A DNA stretch of 64,000 nt from Dastarcus helophoroides. Its lineage: Eukaryota; Arthropoda; Insecta; Coleoptera; Bothrideridae. The position numbers and the translations under genes are program-made. The notes beneath the pieces are model-generated. The model made no database searches and was not told the DNA's origin. It saw nothing but the letters and a program-made list of their open reading frames with translations. This document shows positions 11,766 through 23,206 of this stretch, in pieces; the first letter of the stretch is position 1; each line of letters begins with the position of its first letter. The stretch spans positions 29,524,598 to 29,588,597 of the forward strand of contig CM053330.1 of NCBI GenBank assembly GCA_028583605.1, given 5' to 3'.

Positions 11766-12818
11766 TCGAAAAAGCACTTACAAAAAAGTGGGCCTTCGAA
11801 GATTAAAGACGTTTCCAAAAAAAATAAGTTCGACTTAAAAAATTCAAATGTGGAAAAAAGCTAAATTCAAACTTGACCATTTACATTTTAAACTACTCTA
11901 GCGATCCCAAGCGCTAAAGGCTTTGGTATCTAAAACAGGTCTCGATCTCGAAATTTTGAGTTCCTTTGAAATCTTGTGCGGAAGCTTAGAAACTCAAGCC
12001 TTTTTCTTTTCAAAATTTCTTCTTTAATGTTCAATGATTCCTACTAATTTTGATTTTATCGAAATTTGAGAATTTTTTATGGAAGATAAAGTTTTTTGAA
12101 AATTAATCTTTTTTTCGAAATTTGCAGCTTACAGGTTCAATATGTACGTTTCTTTTCTAAAATTTCGATTTTCCAATTTGGGTTCGTTTTGAAAATTTAA
12201 CACTTTCCCGTTTATTTTAAAATTCAATTTTTGAAGTGAAAACTTCTTTAGGCGCGTTGAACGACTAAAAATAGGGGACAAACGAATGGTTTCGCATTAC
12301 CAATAACGTTAATTTAGTGTCTCATAGTGATGAGCAGCCGTGATTGTATGTAGTTTTTCAAAATTGTCGAATTTTGCTCATCTTTAAAAATTTTCGAAGA
12401 ATAATTAACCTTCGATTTTCGGACCCAATTTGTCTACGTTGTGTTTAAAATTATTTTATTCCAATAAATTGTAACCTCAGTTCGTAGAGTCGTCAGGGAA
12501 GTGTTATCAAATTTAAACAACAATTGACTTGAACATTTTATTACAATATGTCAAAAAATAAATCAACAAAATTTCAAGTTTGTGATTTTCAAGTGAAATA
12601 CAACAAAATAAAAGTGAACCTGTTTGTTTCAACTTATTTAAATTTGCTGGACACAAATCTGAGAGAATAATTTCTTTAGATAATTAAGAGAATTCATTAA
12701 GCACAAATAACCTGACATTCTTGGTTAATTCTTTCGCTCGTATATGGTGCGTCGGTTATTAATTTCCCAAAGTTTACCTTAACCCTAATAATAGCAATGT
12801 TTTCCCCAGCTGAGCCAT
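11766..12818. other. Intergenic AT-rich DNA, no gene seen
   Basis: The stretch holds T-rich AAATTTCGA-type low-complexity sequence at about 11,960-12,240 and otherwise unique AT-rich DNA. I see no coding or RNA gene. Confidence 0.5.
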
Positions 12819-12930
12819 TTAGTTTGTACTCAAAGGTTTTCAAACCAAATGCAGCTAACTTTGCACCCGATTATCGGTGGGTGTTCGCTAGTTAGTTTGT
12901 ACACAGAGGTTCTCAAACTATTTTCAGGTG
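12819..12930. repeat. Short direct repeat with a hAT-like terminus
   Basis: TAGTTTGTACTCAAAGGTTT at 12819 recurs, diverged, at about 12893 (TAGTTTGTACACAGAGGTT), 74 bp on. The second copy contains CAGAGGTTCTCAAACT, a form common at hAT transposon ends. No matching far end was located. Confidence 0.35.
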
Positions 12931-15235
12931 TCTGAATTTTATTCCCCAATTTTTGTGTGTTTGTCGCTTCTATATTCAAGCATTCGTCACATAGCATAGA
13001 ATTTTTTGTTAAAGCTTTGAGTTAACCAAAGGATAATGCTAGGAAAAAATGGAGCTCAAGCTTGGAAATGAAGTTGTGATTTATCGTAACACATCAAATT
13101 TATAAATGTTGATTCAATCTTACAGATCTTTCATTCTCTCACTCTTTGTTTCTTTCCTTTGTTAACTTGTTCCTTTGTTTGTTTTTCTGTTTTTCTCATA
13201 CCAAACTCAATCACTCGAACTCAAACCAGTATCATAAAATATTCTAGAAAAAATGTTCAACTTATTTAGAAACTTTCTGAGCAGAATTTTCCCTTCCAAA
13301 ACTACATCTACTTCTAAGGCTACTGGTCTAATAAAAGGGCCATTTTTTAGCTTAGAAAGTGGTTCAACTTGACTTAGCACAAAAAAAACATTTAAATTAA
13401 AATTAGAAACTGGCAAGGAGTTCTCATTTCTTTCGTCAAAATATTTTCCTAACGAGAGCTGATGCTTATACTGCTTGTCCGCCTACGTTAGTAAATTTAT
13501 GTTGTCAGTAAATCTAGATATGCGACTACAGATTAGTAATTTTGCAAAAGCTTCAAGATCGTAACGCACAGTGTTGTAATTCTCCGTGGCCTATATAGGG
13601 GGTCCTTTTTTTGGACGTGTAACCGATGAGGGGACCCACGGATAAGGCAGACCGGGCGAGTACACCAGAACAAGAACCAGAAGAGGTTACTACTCCTTCT
13701 AGGGTGTTAAGGCGTACGTTCCCGCAGAGCACACTCAGGGGTTCACATGTGTTGAGACTTTGTCTATGTCTGGAAAGTTTTTCAGACAACCTTCTTACAA
13801 CATCGGTTCCGGTTTTCCTTGTTTTTCACGTTTCGAGAACTTACAGTACATCATCAGCAAATCCTAATATAGATGCCTGCTATCAGTTACCGAGCCTGCC
13901 GTGATGGGTGTGATCTTTTTTTTGAACCCCTGGAAACTCAGCTTCCAACAGCAGAACATCAAAAAACGACCTTAAGGAAATAGAAGATTTTCGAAGCAAA
14001 TTTGCTTTTGTGCTTTCGTCTCTTTTCTTTCTATTCTCTTTGTGTTTGTTTTTTTTTTCAGACTGATAGTTGCACCAGTCAGCGGTAGGGTTCTTGGCTT
14101 TATAATAATTTTCTAACAACGACTTTTTCATTCATTCGTGTTTGTTGTGGAATTTTAAATTCCTATTTTTTCGTCCCCCAACCCCATATTACTCAAAGTT
14201 AGGAACAAGTATTTTCTTAAATTTTAGGAAAAGTTAATTAAATTATATAAGAGCGAAAAACCATCAAATAAAATCATCGGACAATTTAATATTTACTTCC
14301 CTATTTATTCCATAGCAAACATCACACAAATGGCACAAGAACTTCACGTTGAACAGAAATTGTTTTTTTTTTGTGTGTGTTCATTCACGTGAATTAGCAC
14401 AAACAAAAGCAATTTTTAATTCTCCCGTATTTCGTACCCGTTTTCATAAGTCCGGGAGTTGACCATAATTTTCAAACTAGTTTAATCGAATTTCAGTACT
14501 TGACTACTTTAAAAGTAGTTTTTGGTGTTTTATCTTTACGCCCCCTACCCTTAATTTTTGGGGACCGAAAGATATCCTCTGCATCTTGCTAGAGGGCATG
14601 AAGATGCAGAATTTCTACTAATTTAAATATTTCTAATCATAATTAACCCTTAAATAAACTGCAACCGATTTTGAATGATGCCATCCCCTTATCTTACAAG
14701 TTTTACTTCGATAATTGAAATTTAAATAACTTACAATTGTACGTGTTTATAAGGGCGTTTTTTGAACGTCAAATTCCTCCAGACTACCACCACATGCTCT
14801 TGACGAGAGAATTGCTACGGTCCCCGTTATTGACACTTACCAGCTCTTTTACTGCCCTAATTTACGATATCGGACTTAAAATATTCTTTTGAAACCGATA
14901 TTTGGGCCTTTTCTCCAGTTTAGGTAAATAAACTTGAAACAAACCAGGCCTAAGAAATAACCCTTATCTAATTTGTGAACTGCTAAAAAGTCTGTTTCTC
15001 ACGCAAAATGTTATGTTGCAAAGAATTTTTATAATACAGAATTTGTAGATTCAATATTTCCAAGAAAAATTGAAAAAAAATTCAATTAAATAAAACAAAC
15101 GAGGAAATAGAACAGTTTAGTAGAACTCGACTCACCACAGTACCTATGTTTCGAAAATTTTGGAGCTTTAAATTTCAATTTTGTTAAAAAATTTGAAATT
15201 TTATTTTTTCTAAATTCGTATTTTTCGACGACTTT
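12931..15235. other. Intergenic DNA with a GC-richer island at 13,553-13,905
   Basis: Mostly unique AT-rich DNA. The 350-bp island at 13,553-13,905 is distinctly GC-richer than its surroundings, and both strands are open for 78-92 codons. I do not recognise the peptides. It may be a fragment of an unknown mobile element or an old exon. Confidence 0.35.
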
Positions 15236-15508
15236 TGACCTTGACAGCGGATAACCGAACATGCAGGATTACTGAGATGAGACCGTAATTCGAAAATATG
15301 GAAGATTTTAACAAAATTGCAGTTTTTTCCAATTACTGCATAATTTCGCTTATCACAAAGTCATTTTTTTCCAAAATGTGCGTGCTTTTTCAAAATTTGA
15401 ACTTTTGAAATTGGCACCGGCCTCGGATTAGAAGTGTCCGATTACCGAGATGAGACCCTAATTTGCAAAAATGGAAAGTTTCAAGAAAATTGTAGTTTTT
15501 TCCTGGTC
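15236..15508 (+). repeat. Imperfect tandem duplication, about 172-bp period
   Basis: Two diverged copies share GATTACTGAGATGAGACC / GATTACCGAGATGAGACC, then TAATT-GCAAAAATGGAA-like sequence and a GCAGTTTTTTCC / GTAGTTTTTTCC end. They lie at about 15,236-15,334 and 15,408-15,508. The GGATAACCGAA piece resembles pogo-like transposon ends, which is only a suggestion. Confidence 0.6.
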
Positions 15509-16059
15509 GTCCGGCACCCGAAAAACCGAAAAATCAATACATTTAAAACATATTTATTTTAAATACCTTGAAATTTGCTATGCAAATATAAAATTTGGAT
15601 AGTGTGACAGGTTTTTTAACATGCACTAACCCAAAATATATAAGATCAAAGACCAGATCGTGTACAAATATAGAAGATAAAAAAACTAGAAATAATAATT
15701 TTAAATTACAAATCATGAAATTTTTATTTTTGATATTACAATTTGAAAATTAATAAAAACACTGTTATATCATAGTTTTAAGTTTTCACTTCTGTCGGCA
15801 GTCCACATAACTGCCCAATTATTTTTACAATTAAATTTATATTTAATTTTTACTGTTATTGAAAATTTAGGTAGTAAGTTCAAAAATTTAAGAATTTCCT
15901 TTTACAAACTTCTATTATCAAATATTAATACGAAACTTCTACTTTTTTCTTCAAATTCAGCAGCAAACTTTTTTAGCCGAATTTTGAATTTGAAATTTAA
16001 ACTTTTTTTTTTAATTGAACGTTTTTGAATTGGGTCTAAGAAAAACCTATAGAAAGGCC
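15509..16059. other. AT-rich intergenic DNA, nothing seen
   Basis: No gene, RNA or clear repeat is visible. Confidence 0.5.
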
Positions 16060-16101
16060 CCTTGCACACCACACTACTGCCCCCTGATAGCTACGCCACT
16101 G
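16060..16101 (-). mobile_element. hAT-like terminal fragment
   Basis: The complement of 16081-16101 reads CAGTGGCGTAGCTATCAGGG, a typical hAT end. The opposite terminus was not found, so this is a truncated copy or a single end. Confidence 0.45.
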
Positions 16102-16673
16102 TATTTTATGACAATTGGAGTTCAAAGCCCAAATTACATGGTACAGTTTTACTATTAACCTTTGGGTGGCGACGACTGTACAATATCTATGACATCAGGC
16201 ATTTTTTCGTAGTCTTTAAAATATTGGAAATTGTTTTCCAAATTCGGATTTACCAAAATAAGGAAGAACCCGTAAAATGCGGAAGATCTGGCAACTATCA
16301 CCACAGAGAAGCCGAGAGGAGAGGGAGTTGCGCTCTATCGTGTTATAATGCTGTCAAACTGTCAGACTTCGTCTAAAAGAATCCTAATTGCAAAGTTACA
16401 TTAATTTTGGACCCTATCGTTAGATGACGCCGTCGCTGTGTTGTCTGTCATTGCCAAGTTTTGCATGTATTTACGTAGAAAATGAGTCATGCCCAGAGAC
16501 TAAATAGACTGAACGTTCCAATCTCGTAGCACGAGAACCGTTGAATGTCAAATGCGGGGAAGAAAGAATTCGGTATCCGCCTTCTCTTGACACTGCCGGA
16601 TTAAGTCAAATTTGTGAACGTTAAACCTTATGCGCAATGAAACGGTGACTCGCGCACCTCGGCAATTGAATAT
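16102..16673. other. Intergenic, GC-richer, unexplained
   Basis: An open stretch up to about 16,376 has no recognisable product. The remainder to the LTR contains no visible gene. Confidence 0.4.
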
Positions 16674-17038
16674 TGTTACCGGCTTATCGGTTCGAATTGA
16701 TTACCACGTGTGAATAATACCCACTTTATTACCAAATTAACTCGGCACACTTCAACCGAACAGTAACTCACTAGTTATTTACTAATTTTTAAGCCACTGA
16801 CTTCTAACTGACTGACTCGAGGGAAAGCTGACCGCCTTTTATAGTTTTGGCCCCCGGCTTCTAGAACTTTTCGGCAGATAAGGCTTATCGTTTGCCGAAA
16901 TTTCTGGAACGTTTATCTGCCATTTGTTTCGTTATCGTGGCCGCTTTCCTCTTATCAGATCCTTCTAGAAACTTTTTTATTTACTAAATTCTACAATTCT
17001 ATTATAAATCCTATTTCATCTATTTACATTGCGTTACA
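16674..17038 (-). mobile_element. Solo LTR of the same gypsy family (copy 2)
   Basis: The 365 bp are closely similar to 10990-11360 in the same orientation. Read on the minus strand the LTR begins TGTAACGCAATG and ends CCGGTAACA. ATAT flanks both sides (16670-16673 and 17039-17042), the same duplication as copy 1. Confidence 0.85.
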
Positions 17039-17402
17039 ATATTTATATATTTTATTTTTCCTACCCAAAGAATGAAACTCTTGATTTTCCTTCACTAATA
17101 TGTTCACTTCTGTCGCCACAGTGTTCCACAATACAGTTTCTCATATTTAATGTCTATTTGCTGCAAAAAAACCGATGTTATCTTCGCAAAGGTCTGTTAA
17201 GGAACAAGAGCTCGTTGCGAGCTGAGCTTTCGCCAGGCTTCCAACTGTCTTCACTGGTAACTCTTCTTCAGTCTATTTAATCTCTGGTCGTGCGCGAGAG
17301 TAGAACATCGAAAAAGTGCGCGAAGTCTGGCAACACTAAAGTGGACCAACAAACAGACAAACATACTTTCGCATTTATATATTAGTAAGGATGAATATTA
17401 TG
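17039..17402. other. Intergenic with a retroposon-like tail
   Basis: At 17,345-17,392 the sequence ACATACTTTCGCATTTATAT followed by ATTAGTAAGGAT resembles the 3' ends of insect RTE-type LINEs and their SINEs. The preceding 150 bp are GC-richer and could be the SINE body. This is tentative. Confidence 0.35.
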
Positions 17403-17560
17403 TATTTAACAGTAACAGTATCTCTCTGAAGATGATAGATTGGTTGTCGAAACGCGTTAGAGCAACCTTTGTTGTGTTTTTTAATCTTTCTTGTTTTCAG
17501 GGGACAAGTTTTGTATTTCAATTTTTGAAGATAACCAATGGCCAGTCCGTTCCACCAAAA
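17403..17560 (+). mobile_element. Foldback/retroposed element, truncated copy (copy 1)
   Basis: This is half of the palindromic element seen in full at 24026-24272. It carries the hammerhead-like core CTGAAGA (17426-17432) ... CGAAACGCG (GAAAC 17449-17453), then AATCTTTCTTGTTTTCAGGG, and the terminal GGCCAGTCCGTTCCACC followed by AAAA. Confidence 0.7.
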
Positions 17561-18429
17561 TGGATTTAACCCGCTATATTACTTATGTATCTCAAATGAC
17601 AAGCGTCGTTTCATTATGAAAGATGTCTCAGAGTGTTTTGTTCCTTTCTTTCAAATTTCGCTCGTCAATAGTTAACTTTATTAACCAATTTGATCTAAAA
17701 TTGAAAACCACATTTAGTGGAAAATCAGATACAAAATGTTATATGATCGAGATGTAGTCCATGTCGTCGCCATTGGTACTCTTCCAATTGATGTCTTAGA
17801 TTTTCCATTAACGGTTATGCATAATTCAGGAGTAATGATTATAGTCCTTTCCTGGATACCATGCCTAAGCTAAATCAAATCTACTGGAGCCTTATTATAA
17901 GCTCAAATCTTTAATATAGTCCTATAAAAAAATCTTTGGCGGGAAATCCGATTTCCTTGGGGGTCAGTAAAATTCAATAGCTTGGTATTCATCGATTACT
18001 AAACTTTATTACTATTATTTGTTTATTACTACATAACAATAAAGGTATTCAATATATAAATATAATAAATTTAGGCGAAAAATATCAATTTTCTGCTTTT
18101 TACCCAAGAATTTTGCTTAATAGCAGCAACTTTATGTAGTGTTATGTTCTCTTTTCTTTCTAGTCTAGCTTCGACCCTTTATAAGACAAATAAAAGTATA
18201 GATAGTTTTAAATACCTGGAAGAAAATTTAAAATTAGTGATCCTAAACTAAACCAAATTTATACAGCTAAAAATGAATATAATATGCTACAATTATAAAA
18301 ACAAAGTTGACATTATTCACGTTACTTTGTAAAACGAGGACTGACAGATCTCTGATGCCTGTTTTCTTATCAAACTGAACTAAATGTCAGACATTATTGA
18401 TCCAAAACCAAATGCATTTTTGCCCTTTG
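17561..18429. other. Intergenic, nothing recognised
   Basis: AT-rich DNA between the foldback copy and a LINE. No gene or clear repeat is seen. Confidence 0.45.
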
Positions 18430-19960
18430 CCTTGGAATTGTGTACCTCGAAAGCTTCTGGCCTTGATGGTATTCCTGCTCTTGTTCTTAAGAAGTGTGCT
18501 CCAGAGTTAACTCATTTTCTAAGCAAATTGTTTACACTCTCTTACAACAAAGGAGTATTCCCTAACAGCTGGAAATCTGTTAGGGTGTAGTCTGTCCCTA
18601 AAAAGAGTTATATCTAAAGTGATGGAAAAGGTTATCAACATCGAGATTCTCAAATATCTAGAGGAGAATAGAATCATCTCCGACAGGCAATGTGGTTTAG
18701 GACACCAACGCTCAACTGGCGATCTGCTAGCGTATGTTACTCATATCTATAACTCAGCTACGGAAAAACATGCTGAAGCTAGGATTGTGGCATTAGATAT
18801 CTCAAAAGCCTTTGGCAGAGCCTGGCACCGATCTCTTTTCGCCAAATTAACATAATATGGTCTTCCTCCTGGCCTCTGTCATTTGATATCCAATTTTCTC
18901 GCGGACAGATCCCTTCGGGTCGTCGTCGATGTCATCTCATCCGAGACATTTGCGATTAATGCAGGGGTGCCTCAGATGTTTGTCCTGTCTCCTACTCTGT
19001 TTCTGTTACACATGAACGGTCTCCTAGTTTCAACTTTCAATGCGATTACAGCTACGCAGATGATAGTAGCCTAGTGTCATCTTTTTTCTACGACAAACCA
19101 TTAACCGTTGCTGCTTCAGATCAACTAAGGGAACCGCAGTTACAGATGATTAATCAGGATCTCGAAATCACTCTGGAATGGGGTAAGAAAAAATCTGGTC
19201 GACTTCAACGCTTCAAAAACTCAGGCCGCGGTTTCTATAAGAAAACATCAAGGGATAATGCAACAAACATACCAATGGACGGTAAAATCCTCCCGATGAG
19301 ATTTAATCTGTCTATCCTAGGAGTGAATGCGAGCACTAACTTCTCTTGGGACGACTATATGGGCGCCATTGTCAACGCCTCTCAGAAGCCAGGCTTTCTT
19401 TTTAGAGCTAAAAAGTACTTTACATCTAATCAGCTACTCACACTATACAAAGTTCAAGTTAGGCCAACACTGGAATACTGTTCTTATGTTTGAAGTTCAG
19501 CCCCAAAGCACACCTTAGCTCTTTTGCATTCAATTCAAAGAGCGATTTGCCTAATTGGCGACGAGAGTTTCACCGATCCTCTCGAAACACTAGAGCACAG
19601 GCCGATTGTTGGTGATTTGTCTCTTTTCTACAAGTACTATCATGGGAGATGTTCGCAGAAAGATTGATTCCCCAAGGGCAAGATTTTTAAGGCATACAAG
19701 ACAGTCGGAGACGGCAAATTCCTGTGCGGTCCAGTTTGACACAGTGAGGCCTTCTGTCTATGGAGACTCTTTTTTCTATAGAACTTCTGAGATATGGAAC
19801 TCGTTACCGAAAGGAATTTTCCCCCAAAAGTACAACTTGTCCTTGTTTAAGAAGGCAGTTCATCGCCATTTATCCTTGTTTCCGCATCCTACTCACAGTG
19901 CTTTGAAGGCATAATGGGATTATCCTTAACGGATAGATTAAATATATACTTTGCTTAAGC
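18430..19960 (+). mobile_element. Jockey/CR1-like LINE, 5'-truncated and decayed (copy 1)
   Basis: Reverse-transcriptase remnants are spread over three frames: TSKASGLDGIPALVLKKCAP, VMEKVINIEILKYLEENRII (18619 onwards), ISKAFGRAWHRSLFAKLT, INAGVPQMFVLSPTLFLLHM, then ILGVNASTNFSWDDY and VRPTLEYCSYV. The YADD motif region is frame-broken (near 19,045-19,070). The tail domain runs to a stop near 19,914, followed by a short 3' UTR. It starts abruptly inside the RT domain, the usual sign of incomplete reverse transcription. It is the most diverged of the copies; the others are at 28,655, 43,820 and 55,482. Confidence 0.88.
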
Positions 19961-20109
19961 GGCAAGGTTATATAAGAAATCATTATTTTAATTTCCATAT
20001 AAACAATTTTAATTCCTTAGCCTATACCTATCTAACGGCATATATTTATTATGTAATTGTTTCTCCTTTGAGGGTTTAACTGTGTGTGGGGTCCTTAGAC
20101 CATTCACAC

Positions 20110-21651
20110 AAAGTGGACAGATAGGTAAGTGATGTTAATGTATACTTAAAGCTTTTCTGATTATCCTGCACATTTCAAGTAACACCGATTTTTGGATTGC
20201 GGTTGCAATGCTCGCAACTAATAACTTGACTTTTTCCAGATGTTTCAAAAAGTTTTTGCTAAAGAAACCAGTTAGTGATACGACGATTGGAACCAATACT
20301 ACTGTTTTCAGGTTGTGTATTTTACGGTACTCTTCAAATAGTTCCAAGTACTTGTTTACTTTTTCCCTTTCCTTCTATTCTAGGTTATGGTCGTTGGGAT
20401 GAGTTACATCTATGAAGTATGCACCTTTCTCAGTTTTATCTAAAAGGAAAATATCTGGACGGTTTGCAGCTGTTGGTTGGTTTGTCAGTAATAATAGGGT
20501 TATCCCTATACAGATGGTACCTCTCATTTTTCATTACTGGATGTGGGACGTATTTATAATAAACTTTTTATCTTTAATTAAGCGCGTGACTGCTGCAAGC
20601 TCTTGGAGTAAGATGGCTGCTATAAGGTTATGCCTTTGTGTATATTCCGTGGGAGCAAGGGTTGTGTATCCTGATACGAGATGTTCCACGGTTTCTGAAT
20701 ATCTTCCGCACATTCTGCATTTCTCATACACGATGGATTGCTTTTTAATACATTTTCGATAGTTACGACTAGCAATCACACCATCTTGTATTGCTATAAC
20801 AATCCTTCGGTTTCCGTGAATAAGATACTTTTTCTAAGTTATGCTGTCGAAAGCTCTATGTTTGCGTTTGAGAGTTTTTGAGGATATTTACCATCCAACG
20901 GTTTGATGATCCAGGCCTCTTTACTCTCATTCAATGTTGATATTGTTATCAAATCTCGCCCACAGATTTTGAGTGGCGAGTGTTTATCTAGTGTCATAAC
21001 TATTTTGCGCAGTAGAGAATAGTCAACCCGCCTCATAAAATATTTTTTGATGCCATTTACTAGTTTGTCGTGCAAAAGTTTCATATTCAATAAACCTCTT
21101 CCTCCCAGGTTACGTGGTAAATAAAGTCTTTCTGAACACGCTCTTGGGTGATGTTTCCGATGTTCAGTTAGTTCCATCCTTAGAATTCTGTTTAACGCCT
21201 CCAGCTCAGTATTCGATCATTTGATGATTCCAAACGAATAGCACAGCGAAGGTACAACCTATGAATTGATGGCTTTAACAGTATTTTTGCCATTCAGCTC
21301 TGTCCTTAATATTTTCCTCATCCGAATTCTCATATCGTTCTCTAACTTTCTCTTCGTATCCCTCTGATTTATAATAAGTCTCTGTTGATAGCCTACGTAT
21401 TTGTAGCTGCTGTTTTTGAGATGACGTATATTGTTCTCTTCTAATAGGTTGTCATATGTCTCGGATTTACCTCTTCTCGCTAATATTTTAGCACATTTAT
21501 CCATACCAAATTTCATTTTAATATCATTGCTAATGATAATGCAGATGTTATTTGTAGTAATCGGTTAAGTTTGTTTTCTCATTCCGAATACAACTTCAGA
21601 TCATCGATGTAGAATAAATGACTGATGTTACATGATTATCTCCATTTAGAG
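20110..21651 (-). mobile_element. R4-like LINE, 3' part (downstream of a hAT insertion)
   Basis: Read on the minus strand from 21,651: the RT catalytic motif FYIDDLKLY, then KFGMDKCAKILARRGK (21,259-21,516), and a post-RT region with LPRNLGGRGLLNMKLLHDKL (20,839-21,177). A zinc-knuckle-like CRMCGRYSETVEHLVSGY follows (20,534-20,779), and then a tail to about 20,110. Stops and frame shifts separate the pieces. It continues the fragment at 22,257-22,955. Confidence 0.8.
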
Positions 21652-22256
21652 CAGGGGTTCCCAACCTTTTTGTACTCTAGAGTACATTCTAAAATATCGA
21701 TAGAGTGACGGGCACCACCTATTTTTAATCTACAAACTCCTTCCATAACTTCTCATTTTCCCATAATTTATTTTCTTATATTCATAATTTGTAAATAAAT
21801 AATAAACAAAAATGTTTCAAAATGATAAATTATTATTCACACTTCATACACACGGAGAAATGTATTTGCAAAACGTAAACAAAGTAAACAAAAAACAAAT
21901 ACAAAGAAAACATTTATAAAAAATATAATATCAATATGTCAATGTGATTTTTGGCCAGTGCTTCATAATTAGGAGAGTATGACGATAATCGTGTCAGCAA
22001 ACAATCATAAAGATGCTCATCGGTGAGTCGAGATATATATCTTGATTTTATTAAGTTCATGTTTGAAAACGATGATTCGCATAAATATGTCGAACCAAAA
22101 AATAATTCAATTTTATATGCCGCTTTTTTCAAAAATGGGAACTTTTCTCTGTCCACTGTGTTCCAAAACTCCTCTGATATTAAGGGTTTTAGCGGGCACA
22201 TTCGAATCATTCCGCGGGCGCCATGACGCCCGCGGGCACGAGGTTGGGAACCTCTG
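21652..22256 (-). mobile_element. hAT transposon remnant, 605 bp, inserted in the R4-like LINE
   Basis: The inverted ends are CAGGGGTTCCCAACC (21652) and the complement of GGTTGGGAACCTCTG (to 22256). The 8-bp duplication ATTTAGAG / TTTTAGAG (7 of 8 identical) flanks it. On the minus strand 21,914-22,210 encodes the C-terminal dimerisation part of a hAT transposase: FPFLKKAAYKIELFFGSTYL, CESSFSNMNLIKSRYISRLT and DEHLYDCL. The BED finger and catalytic region are missing, so it is an internally deleted, non-autonomous copy. Confidence 0.88.
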
Positions 22257-22955
22257 TTTTAGAGCATAGCCAAGTTCTGCTCTTTACAGCATTCTTGACA
22301 GTGGATTTAAACTCAGAATAAACCACAAGAGATCTAAAGAGTCTTCTTGAAAGATGCCACTTTTTATCTTAATCTCTGTGGTTTCTACAGACCTTTCATT
22401 AAGGTTTATATACAACTTTGTTTTCCAGTCATTCATACAAGTCTTCAAAAATACAATAATTTCAGCATCTACTTTATAAAGTTTTAGAGCTTTTATTAAG
22501 CACGAATGTGGGACACTATTGAATGTCTTTTGATAGTCGAACCAGGCCACCGCTATGTTTCTCATGCTATCTCTGGCGTTATAGGTGACGATGTTGTCGA
22601 TTAATAATTGTTCTTTACATCCCTGGGTTTCATTGCGACATCCTTTTTGCTCGTCTGTTAAAATGTTATGTCTGTCGGGGTGACATGTAATTTTTTGGAC
22701 TATTATTGATGTTATTAATTTATAGATGATAGGTAAGCAGGTTACCGGTCTGTAATTTTTTGGATCTCCGGTTTCGTCATTCTCTGGAATTATATATGTG
22801 GTAATTGCAGTGAAAAATTTTGGTATCCTTTCTTCACCTTTCAGAAGTCTCTCTAATTGTTTGTTCAATATAGCGTGTATTTTTTTATTCTTCCACCAAT
22901 AGTTATGTAAGTAATCCCGTGTCCTGCTGCTTTCCAGTTTTGGGCTTTCTTCTTA
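22257..22955 (-). mobile_element. R4-like LINE, 5' part (upstream of the hAT insertion)
   Basis: On the minus strand: LLKGEERIPKFFTAITTYII, then PKNYRPVTCLPIIYKLITSI (RT motif 1), then IAVAWFDYQKTFNSVPHSCL (motif A) and IKSGIFQEDSLDLLWFILSL (motif B). LNPLSRML lies next to the hAT insertion, followed by the continuation at 20110-21651. The YRPITCLPT-type signature suggests the R2/R4/Dong group of restriction-like-endonuclease LINEs; the exact clade is an inference. The 5' end is truncated near 22,955. Confidence 0.8.
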
Positions 22956-23206
22956 TTATTATTATTTGTATAATTATTAATATTACTACTATATGCTCCG
23001 AAATAATTTGACACGAGCGAATTCAAGACTACCCTAAGACTAGACGACTTACACTAGCCATACAAAAACCAAGGAAACTATAGAAAGCTTATGAAAGTAA
23101 GGAATGCTTTCATCAACACTGGCCTTTGTGCCCCCCTTACTACTTCTTTCTGTCATTTTTAATATAAATAGAATTATCAATTTACTAACTTCAAAAAAGC
23201 CAATAC

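Noticed and set aside
22023..22269. + strand frames of 67 and 75 codons
   Set aside because: They are antisense of the hAT transposase C-terminal remnant.
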